A DNA stretch of 64,000 nt. Origin: an uncultured Clostridia bacterium. Its GTDB lineage: Bacteria; Bacillota; Clostridia; Christensenellales; Borkfalkiaceae. The notes below the pieces were generated by a model. The model saw only the letters and a list, made by a program, of their open reading frames with translations, searched no databases and was not told where the DNA came from. Below, one piece after another: positions 8,283 through 16,504 of the stretch (positions are counted from its first letter, which is position 1; every line of letters begins with the position of its first letter). Location of the stretch: NCBI GenBank assembly GCA_944330115.1, contig CALVIN010000003.1, positions 124,001-188,000 on the forward strand, given 5' to 3'. Position numbers and translations under genes: made by a program.

Positions 8283-8305
8283 CTTAGCTATATCACGCTA
8301 TTTAA

Positions 8306-11020
8306 TTATTTGACGCGCGTGCGCTCGATATTGCGCGACTTTATCGCGTCCCACAACTTGCCGTATTCGGCGACGAGTATGGGCACGAGCGAGAGGCCTA
8401 TCGCTATCAGCCACTGCTGCCAGCCGAGGGTGCCCATTTCGAGCGCGCCGGCTATGGGCGGCACGGCGGCTATGAGCGCGAACACCACTATCATCACGCC
8501 GCCGCTGATATACAGCTGCGGGTTGTCCTTTACGCGGTATTTATACAGCATGCTGCGGCTGCGCACGGTGAGTACGTGCAGTATTGAAGTCCAGCCCGTA
8601 ATCAAAAATGCCATCGTTCTGCCTACGGCGAGCGAGGGGGCGGTGTCGCCCAGCTGCACGTGCATGCCGATGTAGTAGCCCACGAGGGTGACTGCGGCAA
8701 ACACGCATATCTGCTGTATTATTACCTCCATCAGGCCGCCGCCGAAGAAACTTTCGGTGCGGGAGATGGGTTTGCGCTTCATTATGCGCTTATCCGACTC
8801 CTCTTTGGCGAGCGCCAGGCCGGGGATGCCGTCGCCCAATACGTTGATTATCAGCAGCATTATGGGCGTTAAAGGCAGCTCCCAGTTTATGAACTGCGCG
8901 AACAGCATGACCACGATTTCGGAGATGTTGCACACGAGCAGGAAATACACAAGCTTGCGTATGTTTGAGAAGATGTTGCGCCCCTCTCCCACCGCCTCTA
9001 TTATTGTGGAGAACTTGTCGTCGGTGAGTATCATCTTTGCGGCGCTCTTCGAAACTTCGGTGCCGTTTATGCCCATGGCAACGCCCACGTCGGCGGCCTT
9101 TAGTGCGGGTGCGTCGTTTACGCCGTCGCCCGTCATGGCTACTACCTCCCCGCGCGACTGCCACGCCTTTACTATGCGTATCTTGTCTTCGGGGCTGACG
9201 CGGGCATATACCGAGTAATATTCCACGCTTTCGGCAAGCTCTTCATCTGAAAGTTTGCCAAGCTCCTGCCCGGTTATTACGCCCTCGCCCGCAACTATTA
9301 TGCCCAGTTCGCGCGCGATTGCCGCCGCAGTTGCGGCGTGGTCGCCCGTTATCATGACCGTCTTTATGCCCGCCGCCTTGGCCTTTGCTATGGCGAGCGC
9401 GGCCTCCGGGCGGGGCGGGTCGATTATGCCCACAAAGCCGCGGAATGTGAGGCCGCTCTCCACCTCCGATATGTCGGCGGGGAGCGTTTTTATCTTTTTG
9501 GATGCGAGCGCGATGACGCGCAGCGCGTCTTTGGCAAAGCTGTCGTGCATGTCCGTGAGGTCATACATGAAGTTGCGGTCAGAGCGGTCGAAGGGCAGCC
9601 TGTCGAACGCGCCCTTGGTGAGCACGAGGTAGCCCCCTTCGACTTCATACACGTTTGTCATCATCTTGCGCGAGGAGGAGAAGGGTATTTCGGCCACCTT
9701 TTTGTATTTTGAAGGCAGCGCGGCATAGTCGATGCCCTTTGCCTCGGCAAGGCGCACAATGGCCGTCTCGGTGGGATCGCCCATTATCTTCTCGTTGCCG
9801 TCGTCGTCGCGGCCGATGGTGGCGGCGCACGCGAGGCAGAGGTCGGTAAGCAGCGCGCTCTGCTCTTTTGTGAACTCGTCGCCATCGGCGGCGGGCTGCC
9901 CGCCGTACGCCCAGATGCGCTTTACCGTCATCTTGTTCATGGTGAGCGTGCCCGTCTTGTCGGAGCATATCACCGAGGTGCTGCCCAGCGTTTCAACGGC
10001 CTGCATCTGCCGCACGAGCGCGTTTTTGGCAGCCATCTTTTTGGCGCCGTTTGAAAGTATGAGAGTTACAATAAGCGAGAGCGTTTCGGGTACGGCGGCG
10101 ACGGCCAGCGTTACCGCCACCATGACCATCTCCCACAGTTCGTGACCGTATACAAAATAGCCGACGATGAACATTATTATCGCCGAAATTATGGCGAGGC
10201 CGCTTATTATCTTGCCGACCTTGTCGAGGCGGACCTGCAAGGTGGTCTTTTTCTGCTTGGTCTCCGTCAAAAAGCGGGCTATCTTGCCCATTTCGGTATT
10301 CATGCCCGTGGCGGTGACTACGGCCGCGGCGTTGCCCGCCGTGACCAGGCAGCCCGAATATATGCAGTTTGCCCTGTCGCCGAGGGGCACTTCGGAGGCA
10401 AACGAGGCGGCCGCGTCCTTTTCGGAGGGTACGCTCTCGCCGGTGAGCGAACTTTCGTCGACGGCCAGGCTCTCCGAGCGCAAAAGGCGGGCGTCTGCGG
10501 GCACCATGTCGCCGAATTTTATGTTTATTATGTCGCCGGGGACGAGTTCGGCGGGGTCGAGCTCGCGCACGTCTCCGCCGCGCAGCACGCGGCATACCGG
10601 TGAGGACAGGCTGGAGAGCGCCTCTATGGCATTTTCGGCGCTGCGCTCCTGCGTTACCGCAAGCACGACGTTCATCACTATGATTATTATTATCACGAGC
10701 GGCTCGATGAGGCTGTGCACGCCCTCCCACTCGCGTATGGAGAGCGCCAGGCTGAGCGCCGCCGCGATGATGAGGATTATCGTGGAGACGTCTTTGAGCT
10801 GAGAGAGGGCGAGCTTTAAAATGCTCTGCTTTTTTTGCTTTTCGAAGCTGTTGGGGCCGTATTTTTCAAGGCGGCGCCCCGCCTCCTCGTCGGTGAGCCC
10901 GCGCGCGCCGTCGGCCGAATACTGCCTTTCGGCCTCTTCGGGTGTGAGCAGATAACACTTTGAGGCCTGCTCATACAGCGAGCCGCTGTCTTGCCGCATT
11001 AAATTATTTTTATCGGGCAT
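8306..11020 (-). CDS. P2-type cation-transporting ATPase, probably Ca2+
   Basis: The 904-aa product is a full-length P-type ATPase that pumps a cation across the membrane by way of an aspartyl phosphate. It has an N-terminal cation-ATPase domain, actuator motif TGES (193-196), PETLSLIVTL at the membrane ion site, phosphorylation site CSDKTGTLT with Asp354, the hinge MTGDGVNDAPALK, and a C-terminal bundle of six helices. The layout and membrane motifs fit the PMCA/SERCA-like Ca2+ group rather than K+ or heavy-metal pumps; the ion is inferred. It is monocistronic with its own promoter about 160 bp upstream. Confidence 0.93.
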   Translation of the reverse strand: MPDKNNLMRQDSGSLYEQASKCYLLTPEEAERQYSADGARGLTDEEAGRRLEKYGPNSFEKQKKQSILKLALSQLKDVSTIILIIAAALSLALSIREWEGVHSLIEPLVIIIIIVMNVVLAVTQERSAENAIEALSSLSSPVCRVLRGGDVRELDPAELVPGDIINIKFGDMVPADARLLRSESLAVDESSLTGESVPSEKDAAASFASEVPLGDRANCIYSGCLVTAGNAAAVVTATGMNTEMGKIARFLTETKQKKTTLQVRLDKVGKIISGLAIISAIIMFIVGYFVYGHELWEMVMVAVTLAVAAVPETLSLIVTLILSNGAKKMAAKNALVRQMQAVETLGSTSVICSDKTGTLTMNKMTVKRIWAYGGQPAADGDEFTKEQSALLTDLCLACAATIGRDDDGNEKIMGDPTETAIVRLAEAKGIDYAALPSKYKKVAEIPFSSSRKMMTNVYEVEGGYLVLTKGAFDRLPFDRSDRNFMYDLTDMHDSFAKDALRVIALASKKIKTLPADISEVESGLTFRGFVGIIDPPRPEAALAIAKAKAAGIKTVMITGDHAATAAAIARELGIIVAGEGVITGQELGKLSDEELAESVEYYSVYARVSPEDKIRIVKAWQSRGEVVAMTGDGVNDAPALKAADVGVAMGINGTEVSKSAAKMILTDDKFSTIIEAVGEGRNIFSNIRKLVYFLLVCNISEIVVMLFAQFINWELPLTPIMLLIINVLGDGIPGLALAKEESDKRIMKRKPISRTESFFGGGLMEVIIQQICVFAAVTLVGYYIGMHVQLGDTAPSLAVGRTMAFLITGWTSILHVLTVRSRSMLYKYRVKDNPQLYISGGVMIVVFALIAAVPPIAGALEMGTLGWQQWLIAIGLSLVPILVAEYGKLWDAIKSRNIERTRVK

Positions 11021-11176
11021 GGCATACTCCTTTGCTTTATTTTGCGGAATTTTGATATTTTAATAAAAGAATGCTCACATAAAAAAATTAAAATAATTAT
11101 AAAAAATAAAATAATTAAAATAATCAGATATATAAAGAACAGATATTAAAAAATTAAAAAACCGTTTGTTGCCATA

Positions 11177-11205
11177 ATTATACAATATACAGCGCAAAAA
11201 TTCAA
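11177..11205 (-). promoter_or_regulatory. Promoter of the P-type ATPase gene
   Basis: Read on the minus strand: TTGAAT, 17 bp, TATAAT (10/12 consensus). It gives a leader of about 150 nt before the ATPase start. The leader is AT-rich and shows no obvious riboswitch. Confidence 0.6.
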
Positions 11206-11390
11206 TGGTAAAAATGAAAAAATAAGTTCACAAAAATTTCGCCCGCACCGAGCGGGCAAAATCAAAAGAAATTTTATTTGCCGCCATTGAGCGGAGATGG
11301 AGCGGCTTTGCTCGCCGTCCCTCGAAGGGGAGGTACCAATGCGGTAAAATGCCGCGCGCAAAACGCACGGCATTTATTCTAAAATAACTT

Positions 11391-11571
11391 ACGTCGCAAG
11401 CAGGGTTTCCCTGCGCCGCAGGACTCAATTTGCTGCGGTCAGCAGGCTCACCAAAGGGGGAATTGCCTCGATTATATAATATGAGAGCCCCTAAAATCGG
11501 GGCAAGGGGGAGCTGGCTCCCCAAAACTCACGGAAATTATTCGGCGGCACCAGCCGAAGAATTTCGTGAAC
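11391..11571 (+). repeat. Multi-hairpin dispersed element, copy A2
   Basis: Near-identical to copy A1, including the opening ACGTCGCAAGCAGGGTTTCC. Hairpin 1 has a CTCGATT arm against AATCGGG (one C/T substitution giving a G:T-type pair), and hairpin 3 carries ATTATTCGGC / GCCGAAGAAT. Just upstream lies a shorter GGGGAGG module (11324-11340). Confidence 0.88.
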
Positions 11572-11827
11572 AAATATTCAGCCGCCGCGCAGGCTCGAAA
11601 CCCGCACGACGGCCGCAAAAAAATAAAAAGTTTAAAGGCGCGCCCGAAGCACAAGCAACAACCGCTAAAATTTGCACTGCCAACGGATACGCGGAAAATC
11701 ACGACGCTGCGGGCGTGCTCGCCTTTACAAAGTTTTACCGCCCGCACAAAACGCAAATTGCGCTATCGCTGCCTGCATGCCCCGCAGGCGCGCATATCTA
11801 CGCATATCTATTCGGACGACTACATAT
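11572..11827. other. Gap, possible decayed coding DNA
   Basis: No gene can be supported. Frames on both strands are broken and carry no ribosome binding site. Together with the truncated anti-sigma-like frame to the right, it may be gene debris. Confidence 0.4.
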
Positions 11828-12082
11828 TTAAGACGACCTGCGATGACCGATTTTACGCAAGCGGCACAAAAAAATTTTAAAAAATTTTACCTGCCGCGCT
11901 ATCAGGCGGCGCACGGCAGCGCGCAGACTGCCGCGTCCGGCCCCGGCACAGATCGTCTTTGCCGAACTGTTTTGCCCGTCGGGCGCTTCGAGGCGCCCCT
12001 CTATGCGGCTCCACCGTTCTGAAAATTCGCCGAAGCCTTCCGCCTCGGCCCTTATTCTGCGTTTAATCTCCCTTTCCGTCAT
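11828..12082 (-). pseudogene. Possible anti-sigma factor gene, truncated or decayed
   Basis: The start is convincing: GGAGAAAG lies 1-2 bases before TATG, and the N-terminus MTEREIKRRIRAEAEGF looks like the cytosolic start of an anti-sigma protein. It lies 72 bp downstream of the sigma factor gene in the same direction, where an anti-sigma gene normally sits. After about residue 40 the 84-aa frame turns into Arg/Ala-rich sequence with no fold I recognise and no membrane helix. I infer loss of the original downstream part. It could instead be a short genuine protein. Confidence 0.4.
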
Positions 12083-12154
12083 ACTTTCTCCTTTCTTTCC
12101 CCGTTTGGTTTATATGCGCCCGCTGCATACGCAAAAAAGGCGGCAGGACCGCCT

Positions 12155-12714
12155 TCAGTTGAGTTTTTCCTTTATTTTGTTGAGCGCGCGGTAATACAGC
12201 GAAGTTATCGAACTTAAAGGCCTGCCAAACAGCGACGATATCTCTTTGAACGACATATCCTCCACTATCCGCAACAACACCACATGACGCTCTGTATCGT
12301 CGAGGCAGGCGATGAGCGATGCGAAACTCTCGCCGTTCTCCACGGCGGCTATGCCGCCATCCTCTACCGGTATGTCGCCGATGTCATCATACACCCTGCT
12401 GCTCTTCACCCTGTCTTTGGCGCAGTTCACCGAAACCGTATACAGCCAGCCGTACGGGTTGGATATTGAGGGCAGCTTTGCGGCGGTGTTCCATATCTTT
12501 GTGAGCACGTCGTCGACGGCCTCTTCGATGAGCTCTTTGCTGTCGGTAACGCCCTTTACGGCGAGGAATATGAACCTGCCGAAGAGGTTGCAGAACTCCT
12601 CGAAAGCGCCCTTTTCGCGCTCGGCTATGCGCGCGATGAGCCTATTAAATTTTTTACGTTGCCGCCTGAGCTGTTTGTGTTGCCTTCGGCGCCCTCTCTG
12701 TCACCTTTACACAT
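12155..12714 (-). CDS. ECF sigma factor with a -1 frameshift (programmed or mutational)
   Basis: Region 2 (from FNRLIARIAEREKGAFEEFC through ELIEEAVDDVLTKIWN) and region 4 (LDDTERHVVLLRIVEDMSFK, EISSLFGRPLSSI) are both clear. The frame coding for them has no ATG, GTG, TTG or CTG between its upstream stop (12701-12703) and a GTG inside region 2 at 12508. An ATG at 12714 opens the neighbouring frame, which runs 23 codons to the heptamer A-AAT-TTA (12646-12652) and stops at 12625. A -1 slip at the heptamer joins both into a 186-aa protein of normal ECF sigma length. A 6-bp stem lies 9 nt downstream. It could alternatively be a pseudogene. Confidence 0.65.
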
Positions 12715-13398
12715 TAAACCGAACTCTGTTTATCAAATTGACGCGGGCATATGCCCCGGATACGCGGGTGCGCCCCGCGCTAAAAAACCAAAATAACGCA
12801 TAATATACTGCAACTATCCGCCCCGCAGACAAAAAGACCGCTGGATATGCCCGAAACAACCAAGCCTGCGGCCGCATTGCGGCATAAAATGAGAGCCCGG
12901 CACAGAAGAACTGCCGCAACTAGCGCAGACGGCGCGGCCGTGCCCCAAAATCAAGGCATAGCCATAAATAACCAAAGGTTGTGTTAAAATAAACACTGTA
13001 ACTTCATTTTACCGTATTTTTATCCGATTTGCAACAAAAGTGATACAACTATAAAAAATTTAGGCATATAAAACACAAACACCTCGCAATTTTGCAAAAT
13101 TTACTATGCGTAAAGCGTTACGGGCAGGGCGCAAGGCGATATAATGGCGGCGGGATACTTAACATGGCGCATAATGCCTGGCAAGGAATGTTTACACCTA
13201 TCAAAGGTCATCGCAAATTGATTTCTACTACAAGAAAACCATTTTCACAAAGCGCCCCTAAAACTATATTCGGTAAAGTCTGGGCACCGCTATCAACTAT
13301 AAGCGGTGCCCAATAAATAGCCATAAATCAATTACTTTTAAATTTACGAGTGACTTTAGCCGCACATATCATATTAAAATATAACATTTCTTGTAATA
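12715..13398. other. Non-coding gap with one hairpin
   Basis: No gene is supported. A 74-aa frame at 13092-13316 has no ribosome binding site or recognisable product. A perfect 10-bp hairpin, GGGCACCGCT / AGCGGTGCCC, lies at 13273-13312 and may end transcription of the TIR gene to the right, though no T-run follows. Confidence 0.45.
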
Positions 13399-15150
13399 TT
13401 ACTTTAAATAGCTGACGATAGAATTTTTATAATCTTCAACACGCATAATTTCGTATGAACGATACTTGATCGGCAAGCATTGCTTATTAGTGTCAACAAT
13501 TTTCTGAAAAACATCTTTCGTTACAACCATAATAAAATTTGCGTCCTTTTTTCTGCCCTCAACCATCTCATGTCGAAATGTTTTCATTTCCAACTCGACC
13601 CAATAAGATTTTAAATAATCCAAATCAGATATTACAACAACAAAATGCTTTGAATGTTCAATTGCATTCATAATAGCATCTTCATATTCCGATTTAGACA
13701 ATTCTGGCAATGAAATTGAATCAAAAAAAGGATTCAAAAGATTGCTTTTTAAAAAATGATAGATGTTGCGGGCAATATCAGCATCTTCATGTTTATAGCT
13801 CAAAAACACATCAAACTCACCAGCACCAGGCAAACTAAAACCAAGTAAAGCTTTTAAACCATACTCCGCTATACCGGCATCAAAATTCGCCTCAGCCATT
13901 TGCTCAAGTTGATGATTTATTTCAGCTATACGCTCTATACACTCCGCACAAATTTCCAAACATCCCACTATCTCACTATATTTTCGTAAACGTTCGTAGC
14001 TTGTCTTTAGACATTTAAGAAAATCTACAGCTAAACAATTGTTGCCAACCAGTTCAAACAATTTGTTGCTCTGCTTCATATAATCGGCGATTGCATAAAG
14101 TTGATTTTCAGTATCACTTATTTCATTTAAATTAGCTTCTTTATGTTTTTCTATATATATGCATGTATTTGTAAGCACAAATTTTTTCGCTTGAAGAATC
14201 AACTGTACCTCATCTTCGGTATATTTACCATGATTATCTTCAGTTATGTTTTCAGCTACCATTTGACTGTTATATATTTTTAAGTAGAAATCTTGTTTAG
14301 ACACTGCACCCTTAGCATACTCATCTCCAACATGCACATCACCATTTGTTAAAGTATCTATTATATCATTTCGTATATCATAATCTAAATAAATCATTTT
14401 TATTACGAACGATATAAGAAAAAGATCTATGCTATGAAAGTCGCTGTTTCCAAGCAATTTATTCACACGATTAAGTGTATCCAATCGCTTATGAGCAAGT
14501 TTACGATCCTCATCGGAATACCCGGGTTCTAAACAATCTTGCAATTGCTCCATGCATCGCAATAATTCCTTATAAATACCGCGCCGAGATTCGGCAGAAG
14601 TGAAAACATGTTCTGCTTCATCACAAAGAAGCATGATAAGATCGCACAGATTCGACGAAAGCCCCGGAATATAATTTATTTTTGACAAGTTGGATATTTT
14701 TTCATATAGCAGTTCTTTCCCTTCGGAATTAGCGAGAATGTCATATATCTTCTCCGCAGCTTCTATATAATGCTCAGAACTACCGTCGGCCTTGATATAA
14801 ATTATCAGTTGTGACTCTAAAAGAAATGAAAAAGGTGTTGCTTTTAATGCTTGATTATCACATGCAAGAACAGGGATAATATTTTTATCCCTTGTCTTCG
14901 CATATTCATATGCCAAATGAATTTCTCGTGCTAAAAATTTACTATTTAAAGATTGCTCCGCTATAAAAATAACGATATTTTTCGCATTAACAATAAGCAA
15001 TTTAATCTGCTCATCCCAAGAAAGACTTGCGCTTAAAACATTATCAAGTGTTTCTGTACTTATGCCCCATTCATTAAGTTTATCCGTAAGAATTTGAACA
15101 AAAGGCTTATCATGCATTACATACAACATTAAAACTTTTACTTTATCCAT
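13399..15150 (-). CDS. Protein with a TIR-like domain at each end
   Basis: 583 aa with no membrane segment. Residues 1-140 look like a TIR/SEFIR fold (KVLMLYVMHDKPFVQILTDK; NIVIFIAEQSLNS; NSKFLAREIHLA, where Glu76 sits in the catalytic-Glu position but Trp is replaced by Phe). Residues 150-440 are helical with no family I know. A second, canonical TIR follows from about 444 (FDVFLSYKHEDADIARNIYHF; FVVVISDLDYLKSYWVELEM, with Glu521 in the W-V-x-x-E motif). The N-terminal domain may sense or regulate and the C-terminal one may cleave NAD; that split is my inference. The gene is AT-rich (as are its flanks) and alone, suggesting transfer. It may be a defence gene. Confidence 0.82.
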   Translation of the reverse strand: MDKVKVLMLYVMHDKPFVQILTDKLNEWGISTETLDNVLSASLSWDEQIKLLIVNAKNIVIFIAEQSLNSKFLAREIHLAYEYAKTRDKNIIPVLACDNQALKATPFSFLLESQLIIYIKADGSSEHYIEAAEKIYDILANSEGKELLYEKISNLSKINYIPGLSSNLCDLIMLLCDEAEHVFTSAESRRGIYKELLRCMEQLQDCLEPGYSDEDRKLAHKRLDTLNRVNKLLGNSDFHSIDLFLISFVIKMIYLDYDIRNDIIDTLTNGDVHVGDEYAKGAVSKQDFYLKIYNSQMVAENITEDNHGKYTEDEVQLILQAKKFVLTNTCIYIEKHKEANLNEISDTENQLYAIADYMKQSNKLFELVGNNCLAVDFLKCLKTSYERLRKYSEIVGCLEICAECIERIAEINHQLEQMAEANFDAGIAEYGLKALLGFSLPGAGEFDVFLSYKHEDADIARNIYHFLKSNLLNPFFDSISLPELSKSEYEDAIMNAIEHSKHFVVVISDLDYLKSYWVELEMKTFRHEMVEGRKKDANFIMVVTKDVFQKIVDTNKQCLPIKYRSYEIMRVEDYKNSIVSYLK

Positions 15151-15549
15151 ATTTGCCCTGCTCCTTTACAAATATAACACACAACTAAAACTGTGATAAA
15201 TATAAATACAGATATTTGAATTATTTTTAAATCAAATTATAATTTATAATCATTATAATTATAACATACACATATTATCTATGCAAGATAATATACAACT
15301 TTTATAGCGATAATTTAGCATAATATGTTTATACGAGCAACAAAACACTAAAGCATAACAAGCTGTCGGCACAGATTTTGCAACGGCTCATTAGTATAAT
15401 CAAAATTTATATTTTATGAAAAATAAGCAAATAAAAAATATTTGAATTTAAATAATACAACAGCGAGTCTGCATGCAGGCCCGCCGAATTAAATATTTTT
15501 AAAATTTCATTTTAATATTTTTTTATACGCATTTACATATTCGCCGCAA
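15151..15549. other. AT-rich intergenic stretch
   Basis: No gene seen. It presumably holds the promoter of the dual-TIR gene (minus strand), but no site stands out. AT content matches the TIR gene, suggesting both arrived together. Confidence 0.5.
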
Positions 15550-15603
15550 ATTACCATGTAAAATTTATTGATAAAAATTACCATGTAAAATTTATTGATA
15601 AAT
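15550..15603. repeat. 27-bp tandem duplication over the DJ-1-like gene end
   Basis: Two perfect copies of a 27-bp unit (containing ATTACCATGTAAAATTTATT) start at 15550 and 15577. The second contains the stop codon and last codons of the DJ-1-like gene, so the first is probably a duplicate of its 3' end. Confidence 0.85.
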
Positions 15604-16224
15604 TTTTAATTCCTCTAAAAATTCGCGGTAATCTTCCTCCGACCAATAGAAAGTCAGTTGCTCCTCGGTATAGTCTTCCGGTCTGGCATCCATAAAGTCC
15701 GTTCCAACATCGTAGCCGAACCTATTGAGCACCGCCGCAGCAAACTGCCTGAAAAACATACCTATGGCAGTTATCACATTGCAGTCAATAACGACGCCTT
15801 TATGTATAAAATTTTGCTTTTCGATAAACGGGAAGGCATCGACCATCTGCATAAAAAAGCCCGCGGTAAACTTTTTGCCCTTTAAAACGCCGGCTTTTGC
15901 AAGCAATACGGGCGAGGAGGATATGGCAGCATACACAACGTCGCTATCCTTGCCCGAACTTAAAAAGGAGATGAGTTTATCATCGAAGAGAGCGGGCAGC
16001 GGATCGACCGTGCCGGGCATTATCACGCATTCGTAATCGGTTATCTTCACCTCGTCAAAGGTTTTATCGGGCAATACGCGCAAGCCCTCTTCGCTACGGT
16101 ACTCCCTATTTTCGCTTGCGATAAATTGTATTTTTTCACCGAACCATACGGCAAGCGCACTCGTAAGGCAGGTGATCTCCTGCAGACAAAAATCAGGATA
16201 AATAATAACGGCAAATTTATGCAT
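15592..16224 (-). CDS. DJ-1/PfpI-family protein lacking the nucleophilic Cys
   Basis: The ATG at 16224 follows GAGGGA at about 7 bases and gives 210 aa; the longer frame to 16329 is unsupported. The N-terminal strand MHKFAVIIYPDFCLQEI and the nucleophile-elbow region YAAISSSPVLLAKAGVLKGK place it in the DJ-1/PfpI superfamily (glyoxalase/deglycase, chaperone, peptidase or regulator). The elbow normally reads A-I-C-A-G-P; here the Cys is Ser, so standard catalysis is doubtful. It may be a binding or regulatory homologue. The gene stands alone, with a tandem duplication at its 3' end. Confidence 0.82.
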   Translation of the reverse strand: MHKFAVIIYPDFCLQEITCLTSALAVWFGEKIQFIASENREYRSEEGLRVLPDKTFDEVKITDYECVIMPGTVDPLPALFDDKLISFLSSGKDSDVVYAAISSSPVLLAKAGVLKGKKFTAGFFMQMVDAFPFIEKQNFIHKGVVIDCNVITAIGMFFRQFAAAVLNRFGYDVGTDFMDARPEDYTEEQLTFYWSEEDYREFLEELKIYQ

Positions 16225-16372
16225 TTTTATTCCCTCGTTTTTAATCATTTTTAACGCCGACGCGCAACGCCAACAACCCCACGCAGAAGCGGCCGCGTCA
16301 TCATATAAAAGAGCCGTTCCTCCAGGCATTTACAACTCGACATTATCTTTAAATAGCTCGAGCATCTCAATT

Positions 16373-16390
16373 GTGTCACCGCGGTGACAC
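16373..16390. promoter_or_regulatory. 18-bp perfect palindrome upstream of the DJ-1-like gene
   Basis: GTGTCACC-GC-GGTGACAC, followed by TTTTTAG on the + strand. It lies about 150 bp upstream of the DJ-1-like start and 115 bp beyond the methyltransferase stop. It may be an operator or a short terminator. Confidence 0.4.
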
Positions 16391-16504
16391 TTTTTAGTCG
16401 TACTTGCAGAACTCGTAAAATTGCCTCATGCGGCACAGTCCGCGGCAGTTAAAGCCTTAATCGGGATAATTTTGCTCAAAGACTTTTTTGAATAAGCTGC
16501 CCTG

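Noticed and set aside
13092-13316. 74-aa plus-strand frame
   Set aside because: No ribosome binding site, no recognisable product, ends in a hairpin.
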